From a bacterium (GTDB taxonomy: Bacteria > Spirochaetota > UBA4802 > UBA5550), in contig JAAENB010001313.1 of the NCBI GenBank assembly GCA_024224995.1, positions 1-19,226 of the forward strand: a stretch of 19,226 nt of DNA, written 5' to 3'. The notes beneath the pieces are model-generated. The model had not been told where the DNA came from. It did not search any database and was given only the letters and a program-made list of their open reading frames with translations. The stretch's first letter is position 1; every line of letters starts with the position of its first letter. A program made the translations under genes and the position numbers. Of the stretch, positions 1-7,224 are shown one piece after another.

Positions 1-75
1 ATTTGATTAAATAACAACTCACTTTTAAATATTCCTCAAATGAAAATGAAAGGCTGGTCTGCGGTGAGTTTTATG

Positions 76-116
76 ATACGTCCGTAGAAGTTTTCAGCAA
101 ACGTCTACAGACGTAT
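76..116 (-). other. Hairpin 3' of the beta-propeller gene
   Basis: Positions 76-88 and 104-116 form an inverted repeat of 13 positions with one mismatch (C83/A109) around a 15-nt loop. It starts 14 nt beyond the stop codon of the exported beta-propeller gene in the direction of transcription. No T-tract follows it on the minus strand, so it is not a classic intrinsic terminator. It could still protect the 3' end of the mRNA. The rest of positions 1-129 shows no gene. Confidence 0.35.
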
Positions 117-129
117 TCGAATTATGGGC

Positions 130-1539
130 CTAGAATCTAACTACACCCTCTCCGGCGATTATTTCAATATCAGTTTTAGCCACTGTTGTTATTGCTGCCG
201 GTGCTGCCTGTCCATCAGTATCAAAAAGCTCCAGGTCTCCGGTTACTTCCGCAACTGCCGGTGATATGGATTCAATCTGTACATAGTCTCCCGGTATATT
301 TCCTTGCAGGTCCGTGGTAAATACCAATACATCATAGTTCCCGGTTGTATTCCAGTAGAATGTTTCTGCTGCAATAACATATCCCGCGCCATTGGTTCTT
401 TCTTTCACGCATATAGGCTTGGTTTCAGAGGGCTTTATGTATTCCTTTGCCCATTCCACATTGCCGTTTGCCTGCAGTTTTACATTCCACATACTATCGT
501 AGCTTAACCCGGTAAAGAGGTATCCCCCCTGACTGGTCTCAATAATATCAGTGGCATAGCCTCTGTTCTCTCCCCTGCTATTTTTCGCTGAGTAAATTTT
601 AGCCCATTCCAGGCTTCCCACACTATTCAGTTTTACTATCATAGCGCCCCTGATATCTTCTTCAGAAGAATTATTCTTGTATGCCGACCCTGCAAGGAGA
701 AATCCGCCGTCACTGGTCACTCTGAGCGCGGTGTTGTCGTTCGAAAAGCCGTCCAGTGCACTGTTCAGCACTTTTTGCCAGAGCAGCGTTCCGTTGGCAT
801 CAAAACGAAGTATCCAGAGACTGCCGTATCCATTGGAATAACCGGGAGGAGTTCCGGATCCCTCATTCGCAGTTGTCTCCAGCACCACGAAACCTCCATC
901 AGCTGTGGGTTCTATATTTCCCTCTGTCATGTCATGAACACCGGTTTCCACTGCCGGTAAGGTCTTTGCCCAGAGCAGTTCTCCGTTAGAATTAACGCAA
1001 AAGACTCCATTGGAATCTTCATTTCCTTCACCGTTCCAGAGCGATACCCGGTTCCCGCTGCTCAATAAAGCTGTTGAGTATACCCGGCAAAGTCTCTGCT
1101 CTCCGCCCGCCAGCTCTTCGAGATAACTATTGGACCAGAGAATATTACCATCTGCATCAAGATCGGTCAGGCAGCTCCCTGCCATAGTAAAACCGCCCAA
1201 TGTGTTCCGGTCGAAATCATTAACAGATGCTCCAGCATACCCGGTTTGTGACTGAATGCCTCCACTTGAACTCAGGTTTACGAGCCATGCTCCAGGCCGT
1301 GGATTGGTAAATACATCCGAACCATTCCTGAGATTACTCCGCGAAGCGAATACATACCCGCCGTCTGCTTCCTGGAATATACCGGCAACAAAGTCGTAAT
1401 CCCTGTTACCCACTGCCGCTGCCCATTTTTCCCTGTCTTTATCGTCTTCCTTAACATCACAGAATGGCAGCGACACAGCCACCAATAGAATCATAAACAG
1501 CCGTAAACAACCAACTGCTATACTTTTTGAAACTTTCAT
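130..1539 (-). CDS. Exported beta-propeller-like repeat protein, possible lipoprotein
   Basis: The protein is 469 aa from ATG 1539. I prefer this start to GTG 1554 because GAGG lies about 10 nt upstream of the ATG. Residues about 8-27 are a hydrophobic signal segment ending in LPFC. That Cys could be lipidated, but Phe at -1 is unusual for a lipobox, so simple export is also possible. The mature part holds about six or seven degenerate repeats that alternate a 'DGGF/GGY' strand (for example TSDGGFLLAGS) with a 'ANGTLLWQK / SVGSLEWAK' strand. This is the pattern of bacterial surface beta-propellers of the 'DGG...W.K' type. It has no enzyme motif, and a binding or scaffold role outside the inner membrane is an inference. 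It stands alone, with more than 450 bp of gene-poor sequence upstream. Confidence 0.75.
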   Translation of the reverse strand: MKVSKSIAVGCLRLFMILLVAVSLPFCDVKEDDKDREKWAAAVGNRDYDFVAGIFQEADGGYVFASRSNLRNGSDVFTNPRPGAWLVNLSSSGGIQSQTGYAGASVNDFDRNTLGGFTMAGSCLTDLDADGNILWSNSYLEELAGGEQRLCRVYSTALLSSGNRVSLWNGEGNEDSNGVFCVNSNGELLWAKTLPAVETGVHDMTEGNIEPTADGGFVVLETTANEGSGTPPGYSNGYGSLWILRFDANGTLLWQKVLNSALDGFSNDNTALRVTSDGGFLLAGSAYKNNSSEEDIRGAMIVKLNSVGSLEWAKIYSAKNSRGENRGYATDIIETSQGGYLFTGLSYDSMWNVKLQANGNVEWAKEYIKPSETKPICVKERTNGAGYVIAAETFYWNTTGNYDVLVFTTDLQGNIPGDYVQIESISPAVAEVTGDLELFDTDGQAAPAAITTVAKTDIEIIAGEGVVRF

Positions 1540-1660
1540 AAGAAATACCCTCACTTGTATTTATTTTTTTAAACCAAAAGCTATAGGTCGAGAGTCCATT
1601 AAAATAGTCAAATACTTTTGCAATGTAAATAAAAAATTGTATAGACCGCCCGGATGGTAT

Positions 1661-1742
1661 GAGGAATGAAAGTTGTGAGGATATTTGAGAAGCTGCCTCC
1701 TTAAATATTTAGACGACAACGATGTTGACACAGAGGGCTATA
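1661..1742 (+). pseudogene. Remnant of an XRE-regulator gene 3' end
   Basis: Positions 1661-1700 match 14723-14762 near the 3' end of the XRE regulator gene, with about three differences in 40. The match then jumps to the sequence downstream of that gene: 1701-1740 resembles 14875-14914. The two matched blocks meet where the intact locus has gctgcctc (14754-14761) and gttgcctc (14866-14873). This suggests a deletion of about 112 bp between short direct repeats. It encodes nothing now. The rest of 1540-2028 is AT-rich and shows only the repeats listed separately. Confidence 0.65.
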
Positions 1743-1903
1743 AATTAATCACATATTTCTAAAATAAAGTCATCGTTTTTATATAAATAAAAATGATGCA
1801 AATCATTTGAAGATAATCAACTCAAATTCATCATTATTTTCATTCTTTTTTACTGTAGTGTTCATTTAAAATAATTTAATTTGCTAAATAGTTCAAGAAT
1901 GTC

Positions 1904-1954
1904 GCGCAACGGTCGTAGAAACAATATAATAACAAGTAGAACCCAAATTTGCGA
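1904..1954. repeat. Dispersed 50-bp repeat, copy 1
   Basis: About 50 bp starting gcgcaacggtcg and ending near aatttgcgag. It matches 5551-5602 at roughly three quarters of positions, and its first 30 bp resemble 12321-12351. All copies lie immediately 3' of minus-strand genes or gene fragments. The function is unknown. It may be part of a recombination or cassette boundary. Confidence 0.55.
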
Positions 1955-1988
1955 GGAGCAAAGCGACGCAGCTGATATACGTTGTTGT
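1950..1988. repeat. Dispersed boundary repeat, copy 1
   Basis: This stretch holds gaggagcaaagcgacgcagc followed by tgatatacgttgttgt. The same block, with few changes, is at 4625-4663. Both copies sit directly 3' of a minus-strand gene and run into the terminal repeat of that gene: GTTGAGC at 1997-2003 here, GTTATGTG at the second copy. Confidence 0.6.
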
Positions 1989-2028
1989 ACGCTGTTGTTG
2001 AGCTCTCTCACTAAAAAGTTTTGTATTT

Positions 2029-2418
2029 TTAATTCAATGAAAGAATAACTTTCTGTTTATTTAAAATTGCTTCACTAAGAAAACTAATCAGCTCCGGGAT
2101 TATCTTTAGAGCTTCAGGACCAAATGGCTTTTGTTCTATATCAGAGACTTTGACCTTTTTGAGTATATTAACCAGATCAGATATTTCTGTCAAAATATAT
2201 GGATTATCAAGCCATTCTAAATTGCAGTGATACTCTAAAAGAATTCCATCCCATCCGGTTTGATTTGGAGGTATAGAATCTAATGCCGAATGAAAGTATA
2301 TATCACAAATGACAAATGTATATTCAATACCATCCGAAGCAATTCTTGTAAAGATATATTCATCTTGAGCTGTACTTAAATTTGCAAACGATTCTCCATA
2401 ATCCTTAACTACAGGCAT
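2029..2418 (-). CDS. Hypothetical protein, 129 aa
   Basis: I do not recognise this family. The 129-aa protein is predicted soluble, with no signal peptide or membrane segment. The N-terminal half looks beta-rich (DEYIFTRIASDGIEYTFVIC) and the C-terminal half helical. The start at ATG 2418 has AAGGAA about 8 nt upstream. The gene is bounded by the inverted pair GTTGAGC/GCTCAAC (2476-2482 upstream, 1997-2003 downstream) and by repeat DNA. This is how a single-gene mobile cassette would look. Size and context would suit a small immunity or antitoxin-like protein, but nothing in the sequence proves that. Confidence 0.6.
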   Translation of the reverse strand: MPVVKDYGESFANLSTAQDEYIFTRIASDGIEYTFVICDIYFHSALDSIPPNQTGWDGILLEYHCNLEWLDNPYILTEISDLVNILKKVKVSDIEQKPFGPEALKIIPELISFLSEAILNKQKVILSLN

Positions 2419-2475
2419 ATTTATTCCTTATATTCAATAAGTATTTATAACACATTATGATAGCTCAACTATTAC

Positions 2476-2522
2476 GCTCAACGTTCTTGGCGTATACGAC
2501 GTTTGCCAGGGAAACTGTTGAT
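2476..2522 (-). other. attC-like hairpin candidate 1
   Basis: Read on the minus strand, this runs ATCAAC (R''-like), GTTTCCCTGGC (L''-like), a short loop, GCCAAGAAC (L'-like) and GTTGAGC (R'-like, fits GTTRRRY). The inner arms pair with mismatches and unpaired bases, as attC sites do. A second GTTGAGC lies at 2463-2469. The length of 47 nt is at or below the short end for attC. The open frame that crosses this region (2455-2637) looks like repeat translation, not a gene. Confidence 0.25.
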
Positions 2523-2650
2523 ATTTGTATAACGTTATTTTAAAATTGCAAGCAATTTTTTGATAACAGAAATTGGCAAATGCCCTCGACAAAATATCAC
2601 TAACGAAGAGATCACGCGCTTGTCGCATGTACAGCATTAAAGCATATACA

Positions 2651-3151
2651 TTAATTTTTGATCCATTGCCGTATTCTGATAATATTCCTCAGAACAGGAA
2701 TTCTCAGAGGACACAGTTTTTTGCAGAAGAATCGTTTTCCGGAAAAAAATTGAGCTACTATGGCAATAAACATCATTGCCAACATAAGCTGTAACATAAA
2801 AGACCACAACCGCGGGATATTGCTCTGATACACCACAAGAATATAAACCAATATGCTCCAGAAGGCTATCATTAGTGATATTCCTGCAGCTTTTAGCAAT
2901 GTAGTACCGGGTATTTTTTTATGCTCTCCTTTCTCATAAAAGTAGTTTTGCACATTCCCCATGGGACAGTAATAGGCACAATAGTCTCCCCTGCCAGTTA
3001 TAAGGGTGACAATCACAGCAAAAACAAAGATTACCAGCATTGTAAACCATAGCTTTACAATGCACATGGATATAATGCTAAGAACAAGTACCATTATCCC
3101 CAGTGATTTTTTTATTTGTTGAATATTCTCATTCTTTTTATTGTTATTCAC
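2651..3151 (-). CDS. Membrane protein with two CxxxCP iron-sulfur motifs (NapH/Fer4_5-like)
   Basis: The protein is 166 aa. Hydrophobic segments lie at about residues 18-51, 86-108 and 113-136. C58-x3-C62-P and C143-x3-C147-P each follow a membrane segment. This is the pattern of the Fer4_5 half-domains of NapH/CcoG/YccM-type proteins, which pass electrons between the quinone pool or periplasm and redox enzymes. NapH-type proteins usually also carry full CxxCxxCxxxCP ferredoxin motifs, which are absent here, so this is a short form. The start is GTG 3151 with a weak GAG upstream. No redox-enzyme genes are adjacent, so its partner is unknown. Confidence 0.65.
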   Translation of the reverse strand: MNNNKKNENIQQIKKSLGIMVLVLSIISMCIVKLWFTMLVIFVFAVIVTLITGRGDYCAYYCPMGNVQNYFYEKGEHKKIPGTTLLKAAGISLMIAFWSILVYILVVYQSNIPRLWSFMLQLMLAMMFIAIVAQFFSGKRFFCKKLCPLRIPVLRNIIRIRQWIKN

Positions 3152-3255
3152 TTCAAAGATCGCTCACTATTTTAGTTTTTTATAATATACTTAAATTCAA
3201 AGTATTTGTCAACCTTTTTTTCCAATATAAATCATTTTTAGTGTCATTGACCGGG

Positions 3256-3280
3256 CTCCCTTTGGGGATTGTTTGGGATG
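3256..3280. repeat. 25-bp repeat shared with the XRE leader
   Basis: These 25 bp (core tttggggattgtttgggatg) are identical to 14303-14327 in the leader of the XRE regulator gene. Here they abut the stop codon (3281-3283) of the 392-aa gene. I read this as a fragment of the XRE locus left by recombination. The stretch 3152-3255 shows nothing else. Confidence 0.6.
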
Positions 3281-4459
3281 TCACTGATCCTCAGTATTTT
3301 GACTTCTAATTTCACCAAAAGGCCATACCGGTGGATATTCTTCATTCCAATTCTGTGAATAGCCTCCGGATTTTCTATCTTCCACCCATTTGGGTATATG
3401 CTTGTGTGAAATATTCCCTGGAACTTTAGTATCCATTGAGATTTCCTTTTCATCCATCCATCTATCGGTGTCCAGGAAATATAAATCTCCAACTCTTTTT
3501 GACTTTTTAGCGTATTCCGGCCATGTGTCAGCATAGATTTTTCCAAGTACAACAGATTGTCCCAGGGTAATAGGAATTCCTCTCCAAAACCCTGCTCTTA
3601 CCGGATGAAATTCGGTTTGCATATCAGAAGCTGAAGTTGCCCCGGACCAAAGATTTCCCCTAATCGTTCTAACATCACCATAAAATGGGTTAAATAATAA
3701 AGAGATTTCTTCCCAAAAATCTTTTAGTAATTTTGCCCACCCCTTTTGCAATAAAACGCTTTGTTCAAATTCAATTTTAAGATAATTTGAGCGAAAACCC
3801 AGGCGATTGTGCATTCTCTCTTTTGAGTATCCTATATGGACATCGATTACAGGTCTACCCGGATACCAGACTATAAAATCACTGAGATTTTCCCAAAGAA
3901 ATTTTGTGAAATGTTCTAAACTCGTTTCAGAAAGTTTATGTTGCGGTGGCTCATAAAACCCATATCTCTTTGGTAATATTTCGGGTATTTTATTTTTTAG
4001 AATATTGACAAAGGTTTCTATATCAGCTTTTGAATTTAAAAATGTATCCGAGAACCACCAGGACATTAATATTGTATTAAAACGTTCTTCTTTTTTAGGT
4101 TTCACAAAGCGTTTTATACCGGAAGGCAAAATTATTTCGTCATTCTGAGGGTCGAATATTACACCATGAGAATTTTGAGCAATTTGTTTTGATATTTTAT
4201 TAAATTGATTATATGCCGCTTTAGGAGCACTTATGGGTTCTAATGTAATCTCAACCTGGTATTCAATTCCCGGAAGCGCACTAATTACTTCGCCTGGAAT
4301 ATCTTCTGTTAACACTTTGTCAGGAAAGGATACTACGATTTGCCAATTCTTCTTTTCATAGCAAATTGATGTGTCATATTCTTTCCAATCATTTCCTTCT
4401 TCATTAAGATATTCCGGAATTGGTTTGTCAATCGTATAAAGTTTTAAATCGTAGCTCAT
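3281..4459 (-). CDS. Hypothetical protein, 392 aa (possible orphan immunity protein)
   Basis: The 392-aa soluble protein has no signal peptide. I do not recognise its domain firmly. Visible features are an N-terminal MSYDLKLYT segment, an FNPFYGDVRTIRGN segment, and FWRGIPITLGQSVVLG in the C-terminal half. Similar 'FWRG-P...' segments are, as I remember, seen in proteins annotated as polymorphic-toxin immunity proteins of the Imm52 type. That is a memory-based lead, not an assignment. The start is ATG 4459, with only a weak ribosome site (GAAAG). The stop falls exactly next to a 25-bp dispersed repeat. No toxin gene is adjacent. Confidence 0.6.
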   Translation of the reverse strand: MSYDLKLYTIDKPIPEYLNEEGNDWKEYDTSICYEKKNWQIVVSFPDKVLTEDIPGEVISALPGIEYQVEITLEPISAPKAAYNQFNKISKQIAQNSHGVIFDPQNDEIILPSGIKRFVKPKKEERFNTILMSWWFSDTFLNSKADIETFVNILKNKIPEILPKRYGFYEPPQHKLSETSLEHFTKFLWENLSDFIVWYPGRPVIDVHIGYSKERMHNRLGFRSNYLKIEFEQSVLLQKGWAKLLKDFWEEISLLFNPFYGDVRTIRGNLWSGATSASDMQTEFHPVRAGFWRGIPITLGQSVVLGKIYADTWPEYAKKSKRVGDLYFLDTDRWMDEKEISMDTKVPGNISHKHIPKWVEDRKSGGYSQNWNEEYPPVWPFGEIRSQNTEDQ

Positions 4460-4547
4460 AAGCAGTATATTTCTTTCGCTTTTTTTAAGTGTGCATTATT
4501 ATATGCTAGATGAATCACATATTTTGTCAAATCTATTTTATATAATA

Positions 4548-4663
4548 ATGTTGACACAGAGGGGACGTTGTGCCGTGTATCCAGGCCATTTTGCCATAGG
4601 TTTTTCGGCACAATGTGCCGCAGGCCGAGGAGCGAAGCGACGCAGCTAATATACGTTGTTATG
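4548..4663. repeat. Repeat-built intergenic block
   Basis: Positions 4548-4563 match the XRE-remnant tail at 1722-1737 (atgttgacacagaggg). Positions about 4608-4622 form the hairpin cggcaca-a-tgtgccg. Positions 4625-4663 repeat the boundary block at 1950-1988. The block ends in GTTATGTG, the terminal repeat of the next gene. The open frame crossing this block (4456-4731) is probably not a gene, because it consists almost wholly of repeat. Confidence 0.55.
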
Positions 4664-4684
4664 TGAAGAAACACAAAACAGAAT

Positions 4685-5314
4685 TTAAGCGAATTTTTCA
4701 AAAGTAATATAACCTTCAAATTCTGTTTCAAATTTTTCCTTAAAAAGTTCAGTACAATAAAGTCTTGGACTATCCAATATTTGACTTTTGCCTATAGAAA
4801 ATAAATGTCTGCCATTCCAAGACTTTTCATCAATATACATTGGTTTTACTTGTTGTTTAATAATATCTTCCATAAATTTTGAATCATTAAACTTGAGGCT
4901 TTTACACCAGAAACAATATCTAGGCCATGGATATGGAAACCTTTTAAAATCTAATAGAGCTCCTTGAATTTTTCTATAATCTATAATAAAATATTTAGGC
5001 TGTTTAACATTTTGATATCTAGTCGGCAAAGGATCTATAATTTCAACTGGAAATGTTTCATTAGTAGTTAAGAATCCATGCTTTTCAAAGAAGGAAAGAA
5101 TGGTTTCTGAAATAATATAATAGTCATAATGACCATCTAATAAAGTTTCACCATATTTTTTACCAACATTTCTTAGAATAACACGGACAGTTTCAACTGG
5201 ATGCCATGCAAAGTTTCTTTCTATAGGACAATTGAATTTCTTTAATCCCGATTCGATTCCTTCAATTCGGGCAATATCTCTCTTATTTCTGAATATTATT
5301 CGATAAAATTGCAT
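4685..5314 (-). CDS. Hypothetical protein, 209 aa (DUF1629/Imm-like C-terminus possible)
   Basis: The 209-aa soluble protein has a CFWCKS motif in its C-terminal half, where a single CxxC could hold a metal or structural thiol. It ends in ...CTELFKEKFETEFEGYITFEKF. A terminal 'SerFK...l.G..F' pattern is typical of the DUF1629/Imm11/Imm43 immunity-like families, so an orphan immunity role is possible. The similarity is weak and judged by eye. The start is ATG 5314 with a poor ribosome site. The gene lies between an exact inverted pair of ends, GTTATGTGAA... upstream (5345-5354) and ...TTCACATAAC downstream (4658-4667), which marks it as a discrete insertable unit. Confidence 0.6.
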   Translation of the reverse strand: MQFYRIIFRNKRDIARIEGIESGLKKFNCPIERNFAWHPVETVRVILRNVGKKYGETLLDGHYDYYIISETILSFFEKHGFLTTNETFPVEIIDPLPTRYQNVKQPKYFIIDYRKIQGALLDFKRFPYPWPRYCFWCKSLKFNDSKFMEDIIKQQVKPMYIDEKSWNGRHLFSIGKSQILDSPRLYCTELFKEKFETEFEGYITFEKFA

Positions 5315-5348
5315 TTTTTATTCCAGTATATATGTATGTGTTTTTTCA

Positions 5349-5404
5349 CATAACTCTTAAGCGTGTACCTGGTTTTATCCAATTTTAGATACACGCAAGT
5401 TGGC
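5349..5404 (-). other. attC-like hairpin candidate 2
   Basis: On the minus strand this reads GCCAAC (R''-like), TTGCGTGTA, a loop of about 22 nt, TACACGCTTAAGA and GTTATG (R'-like). The stem GCGTGTA/TACACGC (5361-5367 with 5390-5396) is perfect. CTT/AAG pairs outside it with two unpaired bases, which is attC-like geometry. The following 5405-5500 is rich in small inverted repeats (gcggcatcctgccgc; gcgaacgtcctgttcgc) and has no gene. Confidence 0.3.
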
Positions 5405-5550
5405 CGGCATTATTGCGGCATCCTGCCGCTACAGACAGGCGAACGTCCTGTTCGCTCAACGAAGCCGCTTCGCTTCGACCGACGTACTATGGGATTTCAA
5501 TCAGTATATTTCCCGGAAAATTAAAACTTGTTTCCACCCAAATAAATATC

Positions 5551-5602
5551 GAGCAACGGTCGAATAAACAACGTAATAGCAAGTAGAACAATAATTTGCA
5601 AG
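5551..5602. repeat. Dispersed 50-bp repeat, copy 2
   Basis: About three quarters identical to 1904-1954. The sequence leading into it (5506-5572, starting ttcccggaaaatt) also resembles 12292-12351, the 3' flank of the ankyrin gene. This block is therefore the flank that belongs with the adjoining ankyrin-gene fragment. Confidence 0.55.
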
Positions 5603-5631
5603 AAAATTTTCTAAATTCCGTCTTTTTTGTT

Positions 5632-5803
5632 TGCCCATTTTTTTTGGAATAAGAGATTTATCAGGAGAATAGATTACTTTTTCAGGAAGTTTCTTTGATA
5701 AAATTAATTCTTCAATTGTTTTGATCAAATTATATACTGGTCGCTCATATTCTTGCATTTCATCAGGATCATTATATTTATTATAATATTCCGGATTACA
5801 GGG
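5632..5803 (-). pseudogene. Fragment of a DUF4274-ankyrin gene
   Basis: The minus strand encodes a stretch from about PEYYNKYNDPDEM to SLIPKKMGK. It matches residues about 52-108 of the intact DUF4274-ankyrin protein encoded at 12347-13231, with only a few substitutions. The match stops at about 5632, where the frame runs into repeat DNA. At about 5803 it stops again against a different repeat. No ankyrin repeats remain. An ATG exists at 5758, but the product would be a chimera of gene fragment and repeat, so I call it a pseudogene. Its closeness to the intact copy points to a recent duplication. Confidence 0.75.
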
Positions 5804-5805
5804 GG

Positions 5806-5850
5806 TTCTCCTTTGTTATTTATTTTTAGCGCAAAGAATTATTTGGATTT
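5806..5850. repeat. Remnant of the 91-aa gene leader
   Basis: The stretch (ttctccttt...tttatttttagcgcaaag) resembles 14208-14256, the ribosome site and leader of the 91-aa gene in the XRE locus. It lies directly against the ankyrin-gene fragment, so two unrelated fragments are joined here. Confidence 0.5.
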
Positions 5851-5865
5851 GTTGGGTGCTTTATA

Positions 5866-6324
5866 TTACTGAAAGATCTCTCTTTTTTTATAGAGATACC
5901 AGCTTGCCCATATTGAAACAATTAAAATGAAAGCAAGCAATCCATGTGTTCCAAGACCAAAGGGTTTATCTACCCCGGCTTGTACCTGAGTGTATTGCTT
6001 GGTCCAGGCAATTATTGGCCAGTATAAGTTTGTTCCAAGAGCCAGCCAGGAAACTACAGCACCGGAAAAACTCAGGCGCCATAGACCTATAGCTGCAAGC
6101 GCAAAGAGAGGAACCTGAAGGATAACATCCCCCAGTGCAATTCCCTGGCTCACGGGGATAAGGGCGGGATCCATGCCCTCTGTTGATACCTGGAATCCTA
6201 ATTCAGCCGCCGTCTCATAAGAAAAGACTGCTATGCCTTGCCCGATTATCCAGAGTGGAATGCTCACAATGAAAAAACAGATGATGAATTTAAGACCCAG
6301 TGGAAATTTTTTTTTATTATTCAT
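5866..6324 (-). CDS. Small integral membrane protein, TetR-linked
   Basis: The 152-aa protein has four hydrophobic segments, at about residues 10-33, 58-80, 85-106 and 126-146. Its charged N-terminus MNNKKK and C-terminus YKKREIF suggest both ends are in the cytoplasm. I do not recognise the family. The gene lies 27 bp downstream of the TetR regulator on the same strand with a clear ribosome site (AAGGAGAAAAAA before ATG 6324). The two are almost certainly one transcript under TetR control. A membrane partner of a TetR repressor is often a transporter or stress protein, but four segments and no motif do not allow a call. Confidence 0.7.
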   Translation of the reverse strand: MNNKKKFPLGLKFIICFFIVSIPLWIIGQGIAVFSYETAAELGFQVSTEGMDPALIPVSQGIALGDVILQVPLFALAAIGLWRLSFSGAVVSWLALGTNLYWPIIAWTKQYTQVQAGVDKPFGLGTHGLLAFILIVSIWASWYLYKKREIFQ

Positions 6325-6351
6325 TTTTTTCTCCTTATAAAATTTTATTTA

Positions 6352-6981
6352 CTATTTTTTATTGTTGTTATTGAATTTCATTTGCTCTATAAATCCTTTA
6401 TTTAAACAATCGAATGTAGTTTCGAAGCGGTTAATAACAGCATCCCAATCCTGATCAGTCTTTTGGTATTCAAGCATAATCAGCCTCTGGGTATACGCGA
6501 TAAGCATTGAGACTGACTCGTAAATGAGAACACCATTTTCACCCCGGTTTTTTGATGCTTCCTTATACAAATCGCGCTGCATGAAATGCCTTTTATTTTG
6601 ACTCGGATCCTCATGACGGCGTGCAGCATAAACATTGTACAACAAGTCATACAATAGTCTCTCACGTATGTTTCTAATTGCGTTAACAATCTCTTTTTTG
6701 AATTCCTTCATTTTTTGCTTGTAAATCCTTTTATCTTTTACAATTATCAGTTCATTAAACATGCTGTCATCATTTAGAATTTTAAGATTAGCCAGATACA
6801 ACTCCATTGCTAATTCCTCTTTTGTTGCAAAGTATCTGTATAGAGTGCGTTCACCAATCTCTGCTTCTTCTGCAATGTCTTTCATTTTAGTGCCCTCAAT
6901 GCTGTTTACACAGAATTTTTCCATGGCAATTTTCAAAACCCTCTCCCTGGTTTGAGCTTCTTTTTTTTCACGTAATCCCAT
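6352..6981 (-). CDS. TetR-family transcriptional regulator
   Basis: The 209-aa protein has an N-terminal TetR DNA-binding domain. Residues about 10-55 contain ...RVLKIAMEKF..., the turn IAEEAEIGERTLYRYFATKEEL (29-50) and the typical YRYF-xx-KEEL recognition helix. The C-terminal ligand-binding domain is not assignable. ATG 6981 is preceded by AGGAG (6991-6995). It is the first gene of a two-gene operon with the small membrane protein and probably represses itself through the inverted repeats just upstream. The effector is unknown. Confidence 0.9.
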   Translation of the reverse strand: MGLREKKEAQTRERVLKIAMEKFCVNSIEGTKMKDIAEEAEIGERTLYRYFATKEELAMELYLANLKILNDDSMFNELIIVKDKRIYKQKMKEFKKEIVNAIRNIRERLLYDLLYNVYAARRHEDPSQNKRHFMQRDLYKEASKNRGENGVLIYESVSMLIAYTQRLIMLEYQKTDQDWDAVINRFETTFDCLNKGFIEQMKFNNNNKK

Positions 6982-6997
6982 TTTATCAATCTCCTAG

Positions 6998-7024
6998 TTG
7001 ACATACTGACTGTCAAATGACAGT
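6998..7024. promoter_or_regulatory. Probable TetR operator
   Basis: Two interlocked inverted repeats share the centre tgtca. The first is ACTGTCA-aa-TGACAGT (7009-7024). The second is TTGACA-n7-TGTCAA (6998-7003 with 7011-7016). They lie just downstream of the -10 box and upstream of the ribosome site, where a repressor would block transcription. Self-binding by the adjacent TetR is inferred from position and symmetry. Confidence 0.6.
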
Positions 7025-7033
7025 GCTACTGCC

Positions 7034-7062
7034 AATATAGCGAAAATATTGATTATCGTCAA
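7034..7062 (-). promoter_or_regulatory. Sigma-70-type promoter of the tetR operon
   Basis: On the minus strand, TTGACG (7057-7062) is followed by a 17-nt spacer and TATATT (7034-7039). This is a near-consensus promoter with ideal spacing. Transcription would start near 7027, ahead of the operator repeats and about 45 nt before the TetR start codon. Confidence 0.7.
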
Positions 7063-7118
7063 GCTTTTGGAGTATTTTTTTTGATTTTTTTCTAATATTT
7101 GTCACTGATATTAATTAA

Positions 7119-7165
7119 GGGAGAGATACAGAACCTCGGAGTTGTCGCGGATTCCCGTGAGGAGC
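7119..7165 (-). pseudogene. Fragment of the 91-aa gene
   Basis: Positions 7119-7165 are almost identical to 14121-14167 (about one difference in 46). On the minus strand they would encode LLTGIRDNSEVLYLSL, part of the 91-aa protein of the XRE locus. There is no start codon or further match on either side. The remaining sequence from 7063 to 7224 has no gene. Confidence 0.75.
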
Positions 7166-7224
7166 TGCCGGGCATTCAGGAGAATAATTAAGGATAGTGA
7201 GTACAAGGTACTATTATGACCGAT

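Noticed and set aside
2455..2637. Minus-strand open frame of 60 codons
   Set aside because: It reads through the attC-like hairpin and repeat DNA and has no ribosome site. Its residues look like translated repeat.
4456..4731. Minus-strand open frame of 91 codons
   Set aside because: It consists mostly of dispersed repeat and hairpin and overlaps the end of the 209-aa gene.
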